The notes beneath the pieces were generated by a model. That model ran no database searches. It was not told where the DNA came from and saw nothing but the letters and a program-made list of their open reading frames with translations. From positions 1 through 10,239 of the forward strand of contig WFSM01000096.1 in the NCBI GenBank assembly GCA_015485945.1: a stretch of 10,239 bases of DNA, read 5' to 3'. Shown piece after piece: positions 1 to 6,725 of the stretch (positions are counted from its first letter, which is position 1; every line of letters begins with the position of its first letter). The position numbers were made by a program, and so were the translations under genes. The stretch comes from Candidatus Bipolaricaulota bacterium (lineage in GTDB: Bacteria > Bipolaricaulota > Bipolaricaulia > UBA7950 > UBA9294).

Positions 1-29
1 CCGATCACCACCAAATCGAACTGCGCCAT
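1..29 (-). CDS. Start of an FAD/NAD(P)-binding oxidoreductase-like protein (partial, cut by window edge)
   Basis: Only the first nine codons and part of the tenth are inside the window. They read MAQFDLVVI followed by a codon beginning GG (glycine). A hydrophobic beta-strand running into glycine right at the N-terminus is the usual opening of an FAD Rossmann fold, as in dihydrolipoamide dehydrogenase or thioredoxin reductase, where the next residues would be GxGxxG. The ATG lies 8 nt after the stop codon of the slipin gene on the same strand, so the two are probably co-transcribed. A GGAGAAG stretch at 42-48, inside the end of the slipin gene, could be its ribosome site. The family assignment rests on ten residues and is tentative. 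Confidence 0.45.
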
Positions 30-37
30 TCCCTAAA

Positions 38-784
38 TTACTTCTCCCGGCGCGGAAACGCCCTGAAGATGTCGATTGGCACCGGGAAGATCACGGTGGA
101 CGAGTTTTCCGACGAGATGTCGATCAACGTCTGGAGATAACGCAGCTGGATCGCGGCGGGGTTGCGCTCGATGATCGCCGCCGCTTCGGACAACTTGGTC
201 GCCGCCTGCAACTCACCCTCGGCGTTGATGATCTTGGCACGGCGCTCGCGCTCCGCTTCAGCCTGCCGCGCAATCGCCCGCTGCATGTCCCCGGGGATCT
301 TCACGTCCTTGATCTCCACCGTCTTTACCTTGATCCCCCACGGATCGGTTTGTTCATCGATGATTTCCTGGAGCTTGAGGTTGATCTTCTCGCGTTCAGC
401 AAGGATCTCGTCGAGCTCAACCCCACCGAGGACGCTGCGCAGCGTGGTCATCGCGATCTGGCGGGTGGCCTCGATGTAGTTCTGTACCTCGACCACCGCC
501 GCGGACGGGTCGACGACGCGGAAAAATAGAACTGCGTTCACCAGTGTGGACACGTTGTCTTTGGTGATCACCTCCTGCGGCGGCACGTCAAGGGTGACAA
601 CGCGCAGACTTACCTTGACCATCTTGTCGACGATCGGCAGGAGGATAAAGATCCCCGGTCCCTTCGCCCCGACAAGCCGTCCCAACCGGAAGATCACTCC
701 CCGTTCGTACTCCCGCACTACTCGAATCGAATTCAGTAGGAAAATAATCACTATTCCTACAATAACGCCAATCGTTATCGCCAT
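38..784 (-). CDS. Stomatin/slipin-family SPFH (band 7) membrane protein
   Basis: This 248-residue protein has the standard slipin layout. An N-terminal hydrophobic segment (about residues 4-20) anchors it in the cytoplasmic membrane. The SPFH/band 7 domain runs from about 23 to 180 and includes EYERGVIFRLGR (25-36), GPGIFILLPIVD (42-53) and the LDVPPQEVITKDNV stretch (65-78). A charged, Ala/Glu-rich helix at about 174-205 (QAEAERERRAKIINAEGE) is the coiled-coil oligomerisation segment, and the tail ends in a PVPIDIF motif. Family members assemble into ring- or cage-like membrane complexes and organise membrane microdomains; many bacterial ones sit beside an NfeD protein. No NfeD gene lies next to this one: a HAD phosphatase is upstream and an apparent flavoprotein downstream. 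The ATG is preceded by GGGGAGGGG and by its own promoter at 818-846. The family call is secure; the cellular role is unknown. Confidence 0.93.
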   Translation of the reverse strand: MAITIGVIVGIVIIFLLNSIRVVREYERGVIFRLGRLVGAKGPGIFILLPIVDKMVKVSLRVVTLDVPPQEVITKDNVSTLVNAVLFFRVVDPSAAVVEVQNYIEATRQIAMTTLRSVLGGVELDEILAEREKINLKLQEIIDEQTDPWGIKVKTVEIKDVKIPGDMQRAIARQAEAERERRAKIINAEGELQAATKLSEAAAIIERNPAAIQLRYLQTLIDISSENSSTVIFPVPIDIFRAFPRREK

Positions 785-817
785 ATTCCCCTCCCCGAGA
801 TTGTTGGTACCACTTTG

Positions 818-846
818 ATCTTAGGAGGTAACAACGCCAGAGTCAA
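818..846 (-). promoter_or_regulatory. Sigma-70-type promoter of the slipin gene
   Basis: On the minus strand, TTGACT (841-846) is followed by a 17-nt spacer and TAAGAT (818-823). These match the TTGACA and TATAAT consensus at 5/6 and 5/6 positions. Transcription would start near 811, giving a leader of about 27 nt that contains the GGGGAGGGG ribosome site. The -35 element overlaps the stop codon of the upstream HAD gene (843-845), so slipin can be expressed independently of that gene although the gap is only 58 nt. Confidence 0.65.
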
Positions 847-1502
847 TTATCACGCTCAAACTGAGATATCAATGGCGGGAGTTCGGAGAAATCGGAGATC
901 ACATGCGCCGCCACCTGGAGCAACTCATCGTCTTTTGGATTCACCGCCACCGGCAGGCCAACGATGCGCATCACCGGGATGTCGTTGATGTGATCCCCAA
1001 CGAAACACATCGCATCAAGCGGAATCCCGCGCTCCACCGCGATTTCACGCAGCACTTCATCCTTGCTCCACAGATCGACAACGATCTCGCTGTCACCGGT
1101 AAAGCGGCCGTTTTCGACGAGGATGCGGTTTGCCAACGCGAAATCGAACCCGAGATCGTCCTTGACATAGTCGGCAACGAGGTTCACCCCGGAGGAGATG
1201 ATTCCGAGCACGTACTTACCGCGCAGCGCGGCAACCGCTTCCCGTACTCCATGTGCGTATGGCGGCGGGAAGATGTGAGCGGCGATCTGTGACACGGAAA
1301 TCCCGGCGAGTAACGCCGCATCCTGGGCCACCCACTCCCGGTACGCGTCTCGGCGCGGGAGGTACTCGGCGAGCAACTTCTCGGAGTCCTCTCGCACTCC
1401 GGCAGCGGCGGCGATCGCCCCCCAACTCGATTCGAACTCTACTCCGTGGTAACGGACAAGCGTGCCGTCAAGGTCGAACACGACCGCCGCGAGTTTCCCC
1501 AT
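843..1502 (-). CDS. HAD-superfamily phosphatase, SerB-like
   Basis: This 219-residue soluble hydrolase carries all four HAD motifs. Motif I is DLDGT (10-14), with nucleophile Asp10 and acid/base Asp12. Motif II is the Ser in GIISSG (Ser103 most likely), motif III is Lys147 in SKDEV, and motif IV is GDHIND (169-174), with Mg-binding Asp170 and Asp174. A helical C1-type cap lies between motifs I and II. The segment after motif IV (VGLPVAVNPKDDELLQVAAHVI, in part) resembles phosphoserine phosphatase, but substrate cannot be read from sequence; other small phosphomonoesters are possible. The ATG starts 2 nt after the stop of the upstream beta-helix/DUF192 gene, and its ribosome site GGGGAG lies inside the end of that gene, so the two are probably translationally coupled. 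No signal peptide is visible, so the product acts in the cytoplasm although its partner is exported. Confidence 0.9.
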   Translation of the reverse strand: MGKLAAVVFDLDGTLVRYHGVEFESSWGAIAAAAGVREDSEKLLAEYLPRRDAYREWVAQDAALLAGISVSQIAAHIFPPPYAHGVREAVAALRGKYVLGIISSGVNLVADYVKDDLGFDFALANRILVENGRFTGDSEIVVDLWSKDEVLREIAVERGIPLDAMCFVGDHINDIPVMRIVGLPVAVNPKDDELLQVAAHVISDFSELPPLISQFERDN

Positions 1503-1504
1503 CC

Positions 1505-3424
1505 CTACTTGCTCCCCGGCAGAGTAAGAACGGTTCCATCACCGATTCCGTTGGCCGCGATGAATCCCTGTGGAAGTTCGAGCGCGTATTGGAACGCTCC
1601 CTTCGCCGTGTACAACTGCTTTTTTTTGGCGTTAGCAGCATACACCTTCATCGTGGTGCCGCCGGCGAACTTGCCGGACTTGTCGAAGAAAACGATATCG
1701 ATCGGGAAGTGCACCGTTTCCATCGTGAACTGAACTTTAACTTCCTGCGTAAACGAGAACAGAATCGCCGGGAACACGGTGCGCAGGGACGGTGGGAACC
1801 CGCGAAATCCGGTGAACCGGGAGTACGGCTTGTCTGCAGCCAACGCGGTGACCGAGATTTTCTTCCCTGCTTTGGTCGTAAGCGTGAGTGTCTCTTTCGT
1901 AAGCGCACTCAGCACCCCAAGGTCGCCCGCGGCGCCGGCGGTGGTCATAATGGGAGCGGTGTCCTGCGCAGTGGACGGATAGACGGTCATCGGAGTGTCA
2001 CCGATACCGTCCTTGTTGGTATCCTTGCCGGTATACGTCGCCCAGTAATTTCCCACTCCGGACTGTGTCCACGTGTTGCCGTTACCATAGTCCTCCACTA
2101 CCGCCTTGCCGGTATCCAAAAAATAGTCGCCGTATATCATGTTTGCTTCGGAATCCTTGTTCAGGTAAAGATCTTTTTGGTTTTCGGAGAACACGTTGTC
2201 GCTGATAACATTCCCCACCACTTTTACCTTTCCGTACGTTTCGGGGAACAGAATCCCCTGGCTCTGTTGGGCGATCAGGTTGTGGGAAATGGTGTTGTAA
2301 CTGCCCGTCACCTCGACACCGTACGCACCAGCAACAATGGTGTTAAACGACACGGTGTTGTCCGCGCCGGTCTTGGAGATGGAGATACCCGTTTCCGCTT
2401 CGGCGATCGAATTCTGCGTGATTACGTTGCCGGTCGCCTGCCCGATTGCTATCCCGTATTTCGTATTCTTTTGGTAGATGATGTTCTGTGTGATCTTATT
2501 GTCCGTTGATCCGGCGGATAGCTGGATCCCGGTGGGATTGGCAGCGATCGCGTTGTTGGAAATCACGTTGTTGTCCGATGCGGCAACAAGTGCACCGAAA
2601 TTATTGGCCATTAACTGATTGTCGGTCACGGTGTTGTTCTTGGACAGCCACAGAAATAAGCCGGCAAAGCGGTTGTTCACCAAAATGTTATTGGTAACCG
2701 TGTTATTGTCGGATCGATACAGGGTAAGTCCGTGCTCGGTGTACACCGGATTGGTGCGCCGGGCTTCATTGTTGCGAATGATGGAGTTGGTCACAAACGC
2801 AAGCTGGATCCCGCCTCCGTTGACAATTGTGTTATTTTCGATCGTCACTCCGTCGCTGGCGACGACGTACAGGCACGTGCCTTTGATTCCACTCACCGTA
2901 CCGCCATGTTGTCCGTAGATGTAATGGATCGGCGCGTTATTAAGTATGTTGGTGGTGTCGATCGCCAGGTTGTACTCCGCCGGTGACTCGCCGATGACCC
3001 GCAGCCCCATTCCCTGAACGTCAATGACATTCATTTTCATGGTGATGGCGGTGGATGACGATATGTCAATCCCATTCAGCGAGTTGGAAATAGTGCACCC
3101 CTCGATTGTTGCCCCAGACACAAACCCGAGGTGGATCGCCGCTCCAAGAGGATCCATCGCGCCGCGGATTATGAGTCCCCGCAACACGAAATGCGCGGTC
3201 GTGTTCTGAATGTTGATCGCGTACGACGCCGTCTGGGGAACATCAATCTCCCAGCCAGCGATGATGTACGGATCAGTCGCGGTCCCGTTTCCTCCGATCA
3301 CTCCGTTCGCCGCGGTGAAGTCCGAATTACCAAGAATGGTTATCGGGGCATGCGTTCCAGCAACCCCGACAACGGCCATGAGCGCCAATCCGAGCAAAAA
3401 AACACCTATCATCCTAATGTGCAT
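1505..3424 (-). CDS. Secreted NosD-like parallel beta-helix protein with C-terminal DUF192 domain
   Basis: The protein has 639 residues. A signal peptide (about 1-26) with Arg4, a hydrophobic core and a likely cleavage after THA precedes a NosD-type opening, GNSDFTAANGVIGGNGTATD (32-51), followed by PYIIAGW. Residues about 63-430 form a parallel beta-helix with repeated short turns of NNTVTNN / NNVISNN / DNKITQN type. A typical NosD closing block follows: GVGNYW (456-461) and an acidic, calcium-site-like DTNKDGIGD (468-476). After a linker, residues about 525-637 match DUF192, with RFTGFRGFP (536-544), TMETVHFPIDIVFFDKSG (570-587) and YALELPQGF (613-621). Beta-helix domains often bind glycans; DUF192 function is not established. 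The start at 3424 is chosen because AAGGAGA precedes it by 7 nt, a TATAAT promoter lies just upstream and a signal peptide follows. The open frame extends to 3988, but that part is antisense to the DUF4015 gene and upstream of the promoter. The exact carbohydrate or other ligand is unknown. Confidence 0.88.
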   Translation of the reverse strand: MHIRMIGVFLLGLALMAVVGVAGTHAPITILGNSDFTAANGVIGGNGTATDPYIIAGWEIDVPQTASYAINIQNTTAHFVLRGLIIRGAMDPLGAAIHLGFVSGATIEGCTISNSLNGIDISSSTAITMKMNVIDVQGMGLRVIGESPAEYNLAIDTTNILNNAPIHYIYGQHGGTVSGIKGTCLYVVASDGVTIENNTIVNGGGIQLAFVTNSIIRNNEARRTNPVYTEHGLTLYRSDNNTVTNNILVNNRFAGLFLWLSKNNTVTDNQLMANNFGALVAASDNNVISNNAIAANPTGIQLSAGSTDNKITQNIIYQKNTKYGIAIGQATGNVITQNSIAEAETGISISKTGADNTVSFNTIVAGAYGVEVTGSYNTISHNLIAQQSQGILFPETYGKVKVVGNVISDNVFSENQKDLYLNKDSEANMIYGDYFLDTGKAVVEDYGNGNTWTQSGVGNYWATYTGKDTNKDGIGDTPMTVYPSTAQDTAPIMTTAGAAGDLGVLSALTKETLTLTTKAGKKISVTALAADKPYSRFTGFRGFPPSLRTVFPAILFSFTQEVKVQFTMETVHFPIDIVFFDKSGKFAGGTTMKVYAANAKKKQLYTAKGAFQYALELPQGFIAANGIGDGTVLTLPGSK

Positions 3425-3458
3425 GTCAATCTCTCCTTCGCGTATAACCCAATTTTCT

Positions 3459-3487
3459 ATTATAGCCCGGCTCAACAGCACGAGCAA
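3459..3487 (-). promoter_or_regulatory. Sigma-70-type promoter of the beta-helix/DUF192 - HAD operon
   Basis: On the minus strand, TTGCTC (3482-3487) is separated by 17 nt from a perfect TATAAT (3459-3464). Transcription would begin near 3452 and leave a leader of about 28 nt containing the AAGGAGA ribosome site. This fixes the start of the gene at 3424 and rules out the longer open frame. The -35 matches consensus at only 3/6 positions; the -10 is ideal. Confidence 0.65.
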
Positions 3488-3649
3488 TACAACTCTACTC
3501 AAACGCAATAAAGATTCGATGGTGGAAAAATGGAGGAATGGTGAACGCCCGCATGACCAATTTCCCGTGATCCCGTAGTACCACCGCCAACGTGTCCGAC
3601 GTCCGATGAAAACGGGCGCGAAATGACCGGCAGCGGCCGCGAACGCCGC

Positions 3650-3655
3650 TATACT
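3650..3655 (+). promoter_or_regulatory. Possible -10 element of the DUF4015 gene
   Basis: TATACT matches TATAAT at 5/6 positions and ends 7 nt before the ATG at 3663. Transcription would start almost at that ATG, which would make the message leaderless or nearly so; if translation instead begins at the ATG at 3681, the leader would be about 19 nt. No good -35 lies at 16-18 nt spacing; the nearest TGAC-containing match (3623-3628) is 21 nt away, which is too far. Confidence 0.4.
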
Positions 3656-3662
3656 GGATGGC

Positions 3663-4667
3663 ATGAAACTGTCGGGTGTAATGCGCTTCCTCAGTGTCTG
3701 TTTGGTCATCATCACCCTATTTGGAGTCGGGTCCAACCGCGGGTCAACCTCTGCCTCGTCCGCATTTCCCCTCTCCCCGCACAATCGGGTGGGAGTGTAC
3801 CTGACGTCGTACTCCCTGACTAAACCGGGAACGCTTGCCAGCGTGCTTGCCGCCGCCCAGGCGGGCATGATCAACGCCGTGGTGATAAACGTAAAAAATA
3901 TGCACGGCGAAATTACGTACGCGAGCAACGTCCCATTGGCACGGAAGATCGGGGCAGTTGCAACCAGAATTGACCCCCGCACCATCATCCCTAAACTCCA
4001 CGCCGCCGGGATCTACGTGATCGCCCGACAGGTCCTGTTCTACGATCCCAAACTGGCTGCCTATCTCGGGATTTCCGGAGCGTGGGTATCGCCGGAGAGC
4101 CCGCAAGTAGTTGCCTACAACCTCGCGATCGCGAATGAGACAGCGTCACTTGGGTTTGACGAGATCCAATTCGACTACCTGCGGTTCCCGGATGGCGAGG
4201 GCCTTGGAACCGGATACGGCCCGCGCTATGCCGCAATCGATGCGTTTCTCGATCGCGCGCGTCGTCTCCTCGCCGGCCGTGTTTTCATCTCCGCTGATCT
4301 GTTCGGTCGGGTGATGTGGAACTGGAACAAAAAGTTAATCGACCCGATCGGCCAATCGCTGGAACAAATCGGCGCCCGGGTTGACTTTCTTTCTCCGATG
4401 CTTTACCCATCCCACTATCACGAGCAGTACTACAAGAGCGACCCGTACCGGGTGGTGCACGATGCGCTTGTCACTGGTCGCGCCCGGGTAACCACGCCAA
4501 TTCGTCCGTTCCTGCAGGCGTTTGATCTTGATATTCCCCGCGGAATGTCGCTGGAGGATTACATCCGCGCTGAGATCAAGGCGGTGCAAGATGTCGGAGC
4601 GGATGGATATCTGTTTTGGAACCCAAGTTCCGACTACACCGCCCTGTATCGCGCCCTGTCCCGGTAG
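3663..4667 (+). CDS. Secreted putative glycoside hydrolase, DUF4015 family
   Basis: This 334-residue protein has a signal peptide or N-terminal anchor (about 1-33, hydrophobic core 9-23) and then a single TIM-barrel-like DUF4015 domain (about 42-330). Family hallmarks visible are VGVYLTSYS (43-51), AVVINVKNMHGEITY (72-86), the strand GFDEIQFDYLRFP (164-176) with acidic Asp166, Glu167 and Asp171, SADLFG (210-215) with Asp212, and SPMLYPSHY (244-252). The acidic residues on consecutive barrel strands are the likely catalytic centre, by analogy with related glycosidases; no substrate is established for the family. It is transcribed divergently from the secreted beta-helix gene, so a joint role in extracellular polysaccharide handling is possible but only inferred. 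The start is uncertain: ATG 3663 lacks a clear Shine-Dalgarno and lies just after a -10 element, while ATG 3681 (Met7) is preceded by GGGTG and would also leave a good signal peptide. Confidence 0.85.
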   Translation: MKLSGVMRFLSVCLVIITLFGVGSNRGSTSASSAFPLSPHNRVGVYLTSYSLTKPGTLASVLAAAQAGMINAVVINVKNMHGEITYASNVPLARKIGAVATRIDPRTIIPKLHAAGIYVIARQVLFYDPKLAAYLGISGAWVSPESPQVVAYNLAIANETASLGFDEIQFDYLRFPDGEGLGTGYGPRYAAIDAFLDRARRLLAGRVFISADLFGRVMWNWNKKLIDPIGQSLEQIGARVDFLSPMLYPSHYHEQYYKSDPYRVVHDALVTGRARVTTPIRPFLQAFDLDIPRGMSLEDYIRAEIKAVQDVGADGYLFWNPSSDYTALYRALSR

Positions 4668-4716
4668 GCTTTATCCCTGTGTTCGTTTACAGTACCATCG
4701 CCGGTAAGGAGGAATG

Positions 4717-5775
4717 ATGCAGCCCATCGAGGAATGGATCCGCACCAACCTAGACGTGGAGTGGACCAACTCGGCAACACTCCGCTACGCCGCGATGGAC
4801 CACCAGGCACCGCCCGACCTCGGGGGGGTATACCGCGATTACACTCCGGAGCGGGTCGATGACTGGATTGACCTAACGCTCATCATGGCGTACCTGGCCG
4901 CGCTGGGAACGACCGGGCGGATTCTCGACGTCGGCACCGGTGATGGATGGCCAGCGCTCCCGCTCGCTCCGTACGTGGATCGAGTAGTCGGGATCGATGC
5001 CACCTCCAAGCGGATCAATACGGCGGAGGCAAACCGGGCCCGGCGCGGGCACGAAAATGTGGAGTTCCGGCACGCTGCCTGCGAGCAAATCCCGTTTCCG
5101 ACTCACAGCTTCGACGGCGCCGTCGCCGGGACAGCGATTGAACAAGCGGTGGATCCGGGCGCGTGTTTGCGCGAGATTTATCGCGTGCTGAAGCGGGGCG
5201 GTGCCCTCGTTGCCACGGTCGAACACCTGGCGGGAGAACTCGGCGAACGCTCCGAGCAACAAGTGGAGTTGTTTCAGCGCGGCGACCGCTTCTGGTACCG
5301 CTACGCCGTAAAGGAGCCCGCCCCGCCGCGGGAGGTGGAGTACCTGGTTGAGATCAACCCCGATCCCCAATTGGAAGCAACCGCCGCCGCATTTCCGCAC
5401 CGGTCCGGATTTACCCGCCGGAAAGGAGAACCGGGAATGCAGCCCCTCACCTCCGCAATCGCTGCCGCATGTGGGCTCCCGTTATTGGAGCAGGTGCGTG
5501 ACAAAATCGTGCGGACACGCGGGTTCGAGCTTCACCACTATACCGTAGCCTCCCTGCGCCAAGCCCTCACTGCTGCTGGATTCTCGCGGGTACAAATCCG
5601 CGGGCCGATCACCCGGATCGCGAGTCGGTGTTTCATCGGACTGCATGAATCCGGCACTCTCCCCCACCTGCGCCCGTGGTTCGCCCACATCTGCCGCGGG
5701 CTCGCGGAAGCGTGGGCAGAGGTCCCAGCGGAGGAAAGTTCGCTCCTATTTATACGCGCGAGAAAGGAGACGTGA
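4717..5775 (+). CDS. Class I SAM-dependent methyltransferase (methyltransferase-11 type), substrate unknown
   Basis: The 352-residue product has a Rossmann-fold methyltransferase core at about 65-185. Motif I is ILDVGTGDGW (69-78), the SAM-ribose-binding acidic residue is Asp94 in VVGIDAT, motif IV is AVAGTAIEQAVDP (135-147), and the strand/turn YRVLKRGGALVATVEH closes the core. An N-terminal helical region of about 60 residues and a C-terminal half (190-352) are not recognisable; the latter includes SLRQALTAAGF, often seen near the end of small-molecule methyltransferases. AAGGAGG at 4706-4712 lies 4 nt before ATG 4717 but only 1 nt before ATG 4714, so 4717 is preferred. The stop codon overlaps the start of the queuosine-salvage gene (TGATG), so it is coupled to qng1 and tgt. 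This suggests, without proving, a role with queuine, queuosine or tRNA. Confidence 0.85.
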   Translation: MQPIEEWIRTNLDVEWTNSATLRYAAMDHQAPPDLGGVYRDYTPERVDDWIDLTLIMAYLAALGTTGRILDVGTGDGWPALPLAPYVDRVVGIDATSKRINTAEANRARRGHENVEFRHAACEQIPFPTHSFDGAVAGTAIEQAVDPGACLREIYRVLKRGGALVATVEHLAGELGERSEQQVELFQRGDRFWYRYAVKEPAPPREVEYLVEINPDPQLEATAAAFPHRSGFTRRKGEPGMQPLTSAIAAACGLPLLEQVRDKIVRTRGFELHHYTVASLRQALTAAGFSRVQIRGPITRIASRCFIGLHESGTLPHLRPWFAHICRGLAEAWAEVPAEESSLLFIRARKET

Positions 5776-6725
5776 TGATCGACGTGCGAGAAAGCGCGCA
5801 CTATGTGATGAACCATGCTGCTTCCGTTGAAATCAACGCAAACGCGGTCCCGGGATTGGCAGCGGAGCTTCTTCCAATTCCAGTTCCTGACTGGGACTGC
5901 GTTTATCACTACTGCGATGGGACGGTACGCACCGCGGCCTACCTATTTGTGGTCGATTCCCTCAACTTCTGCTTCTTCCCGGTACCTCGTTGGCAGGTGG
6001 TTGTAAATGACGAACAGCTAAGCGGGTACTTCGCACTCACCGCGGTCCTGAAACAGGCACTCCTCGCCGGCCGGCCGATCGACGATTTTCGGTACTTGGC
6101 CACCGTTCCCGCCGCGGAGGTGAAAGAAATCCTCCACGGCGAAGTCAGGATCGGGGAGATACCGCTATTCGCGGACCGGGTCGCGATCCTGCACGAGATC
6201 GGAACGCAGATGACCGCGCGCTACGACGGCAGACCGGACAATCTCATTGCCGCCGCCGATAACAGTGCACTTCAGCTCGTCGAGCTGATAGTGGAGGCGT
6301 TTCCGTCGTTCCGCGACGAAGCGGATTACAACGGGAAACGGGTCGGCTTCTACAAGCGGGCGCAGATTCTCGCCGGCGACCTGTACGCGTGTTTTTCCGG
6401 GCGATCGTACGGTGCGTTTCACGACATCGCTCGCTTAACCGCGTTTGCCGACTACAAACTCCCCCAGCTCCTGCGCGCCGCCGGGGTATTGCACTACTCC
6501 GATACGTTGGCAGCGACAGTCGACAACGAGGAATGGATCGCTGCCGGCTCCCGGGAAGAGATCGAGATCCGCGCCGCCACGATCGTCGCGATCGAATTAG
6601 TACGGGACGCCCTTGCCCGCCGTGGCAGGCGCCTCCTTTCCCTCGAGCTCGATTGGCTGCTGTGGCATGCATCCCAACACAGGAAGATGGCGCCCCACCA
6701 CCGTACCCGCACCACGTTCTACTGA
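5775..6725 (+). CDS. qng1: Queuosine 5'-phosphate N-glycosylase/hydrolase, DUF2419 (Qng1) family
   Basis: This 316-residue protein matches the queuosine-salvage family along its whole length. Conserved blocks are DSLNFCFFP (61-69), SGYFALTAVLKQAL (83-96), FPSFRDEA (176-183), FYKRAQILAGDLY (192-204), LTAFADYKLPQLLR (221-234), EIEIRAATIVAIE (262-274), DWLLWHAS (293-300) and a C-terminal HHRTRTTFY (308-316). Family members cleave queuosine 5'-monophosphate to free queuine and ribose 5-phosphate, allowing reuse of the base from tRNA turnover or food. The Asp in ADYKLPQ lies in the conserved active-site block. The start at 5775 overlaps the upstream methyltransferase stop (TGATG) and is preceded by AAAGGAGA at 4 nt; the longer in-frame extension to 5676 is antigenic nonsense within the methyltransferase gene. 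The stop overlaps the tgt start in the same way. I see no preQ0/preQ1 synthesis gene in the window. Confidence 0.93.
   Translation: MIDVRESAHYVMNHAASVEINANAVPGLAAELLPIPVPDWDCVYHYCDGTVRTAAYLFVVDSLNFCFFPVPRWQVVVNDEQLSGYFALTAVLKQALLAGRPIDDFRYLATVPAAEVKEILHGEVRIGEIPLFADRVAILHEIGTQMTARYDGRPDNLIAAADNSALQLVELIVEAFPSFRDEADYNGKRVGFYKRAQILAGDLYACFSGRSYGAFHDIARLTAFADYKLPQLLRAAGVLHYSDTLAATVDNEEWIAAGSREEIEIRAATIVAIELVRDALARRGRRLLSLELDWLLWHASQHRKMAPHHRTRTTFY

Noticed and set aside
1253..2509. Plus-strand open frame of 418 codons
   Set aside because: It lies antisense to the HAD gene and the beta-helix gene. Its translation is of low complexity with many Arg/Gly/Val and no recognisable domain, while the minus strand encodes clear families.
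3425..3988. In-frame upstream extension of the beta-helix/DUF192 gene on the minus strand (188 more residues)
   Set aside because: It covers the -10/-35 promoter and is antisense to the secreted DUF4015 gene. The ATG at 3424 has a strong ribosome site and a signal peptide follows it directly.
4688..4693. TACAGT as a -10 element for the methyltransferase-qng1-tgt cluster
   Set aside because: It matches at 4/6 positions, with no acceptable -35 at the right distance. Read-through from the DUF4015 gene 49 nt upstream is equally possible.
5676..5774. Upstream extension of the Qng1 reading frame
   Set aside because: It runs inside the methyltransferase gene. The ATG at 5775 has a good Shine-Dalgarno and matches the family N-terminus.
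6389..6724. Upstream extension of the Tgt reading frame by 112 residues
   Set aside because: It overlaps the conserved C-terminal half of Qng1. Tgt homology begins at the ATG at 6725.
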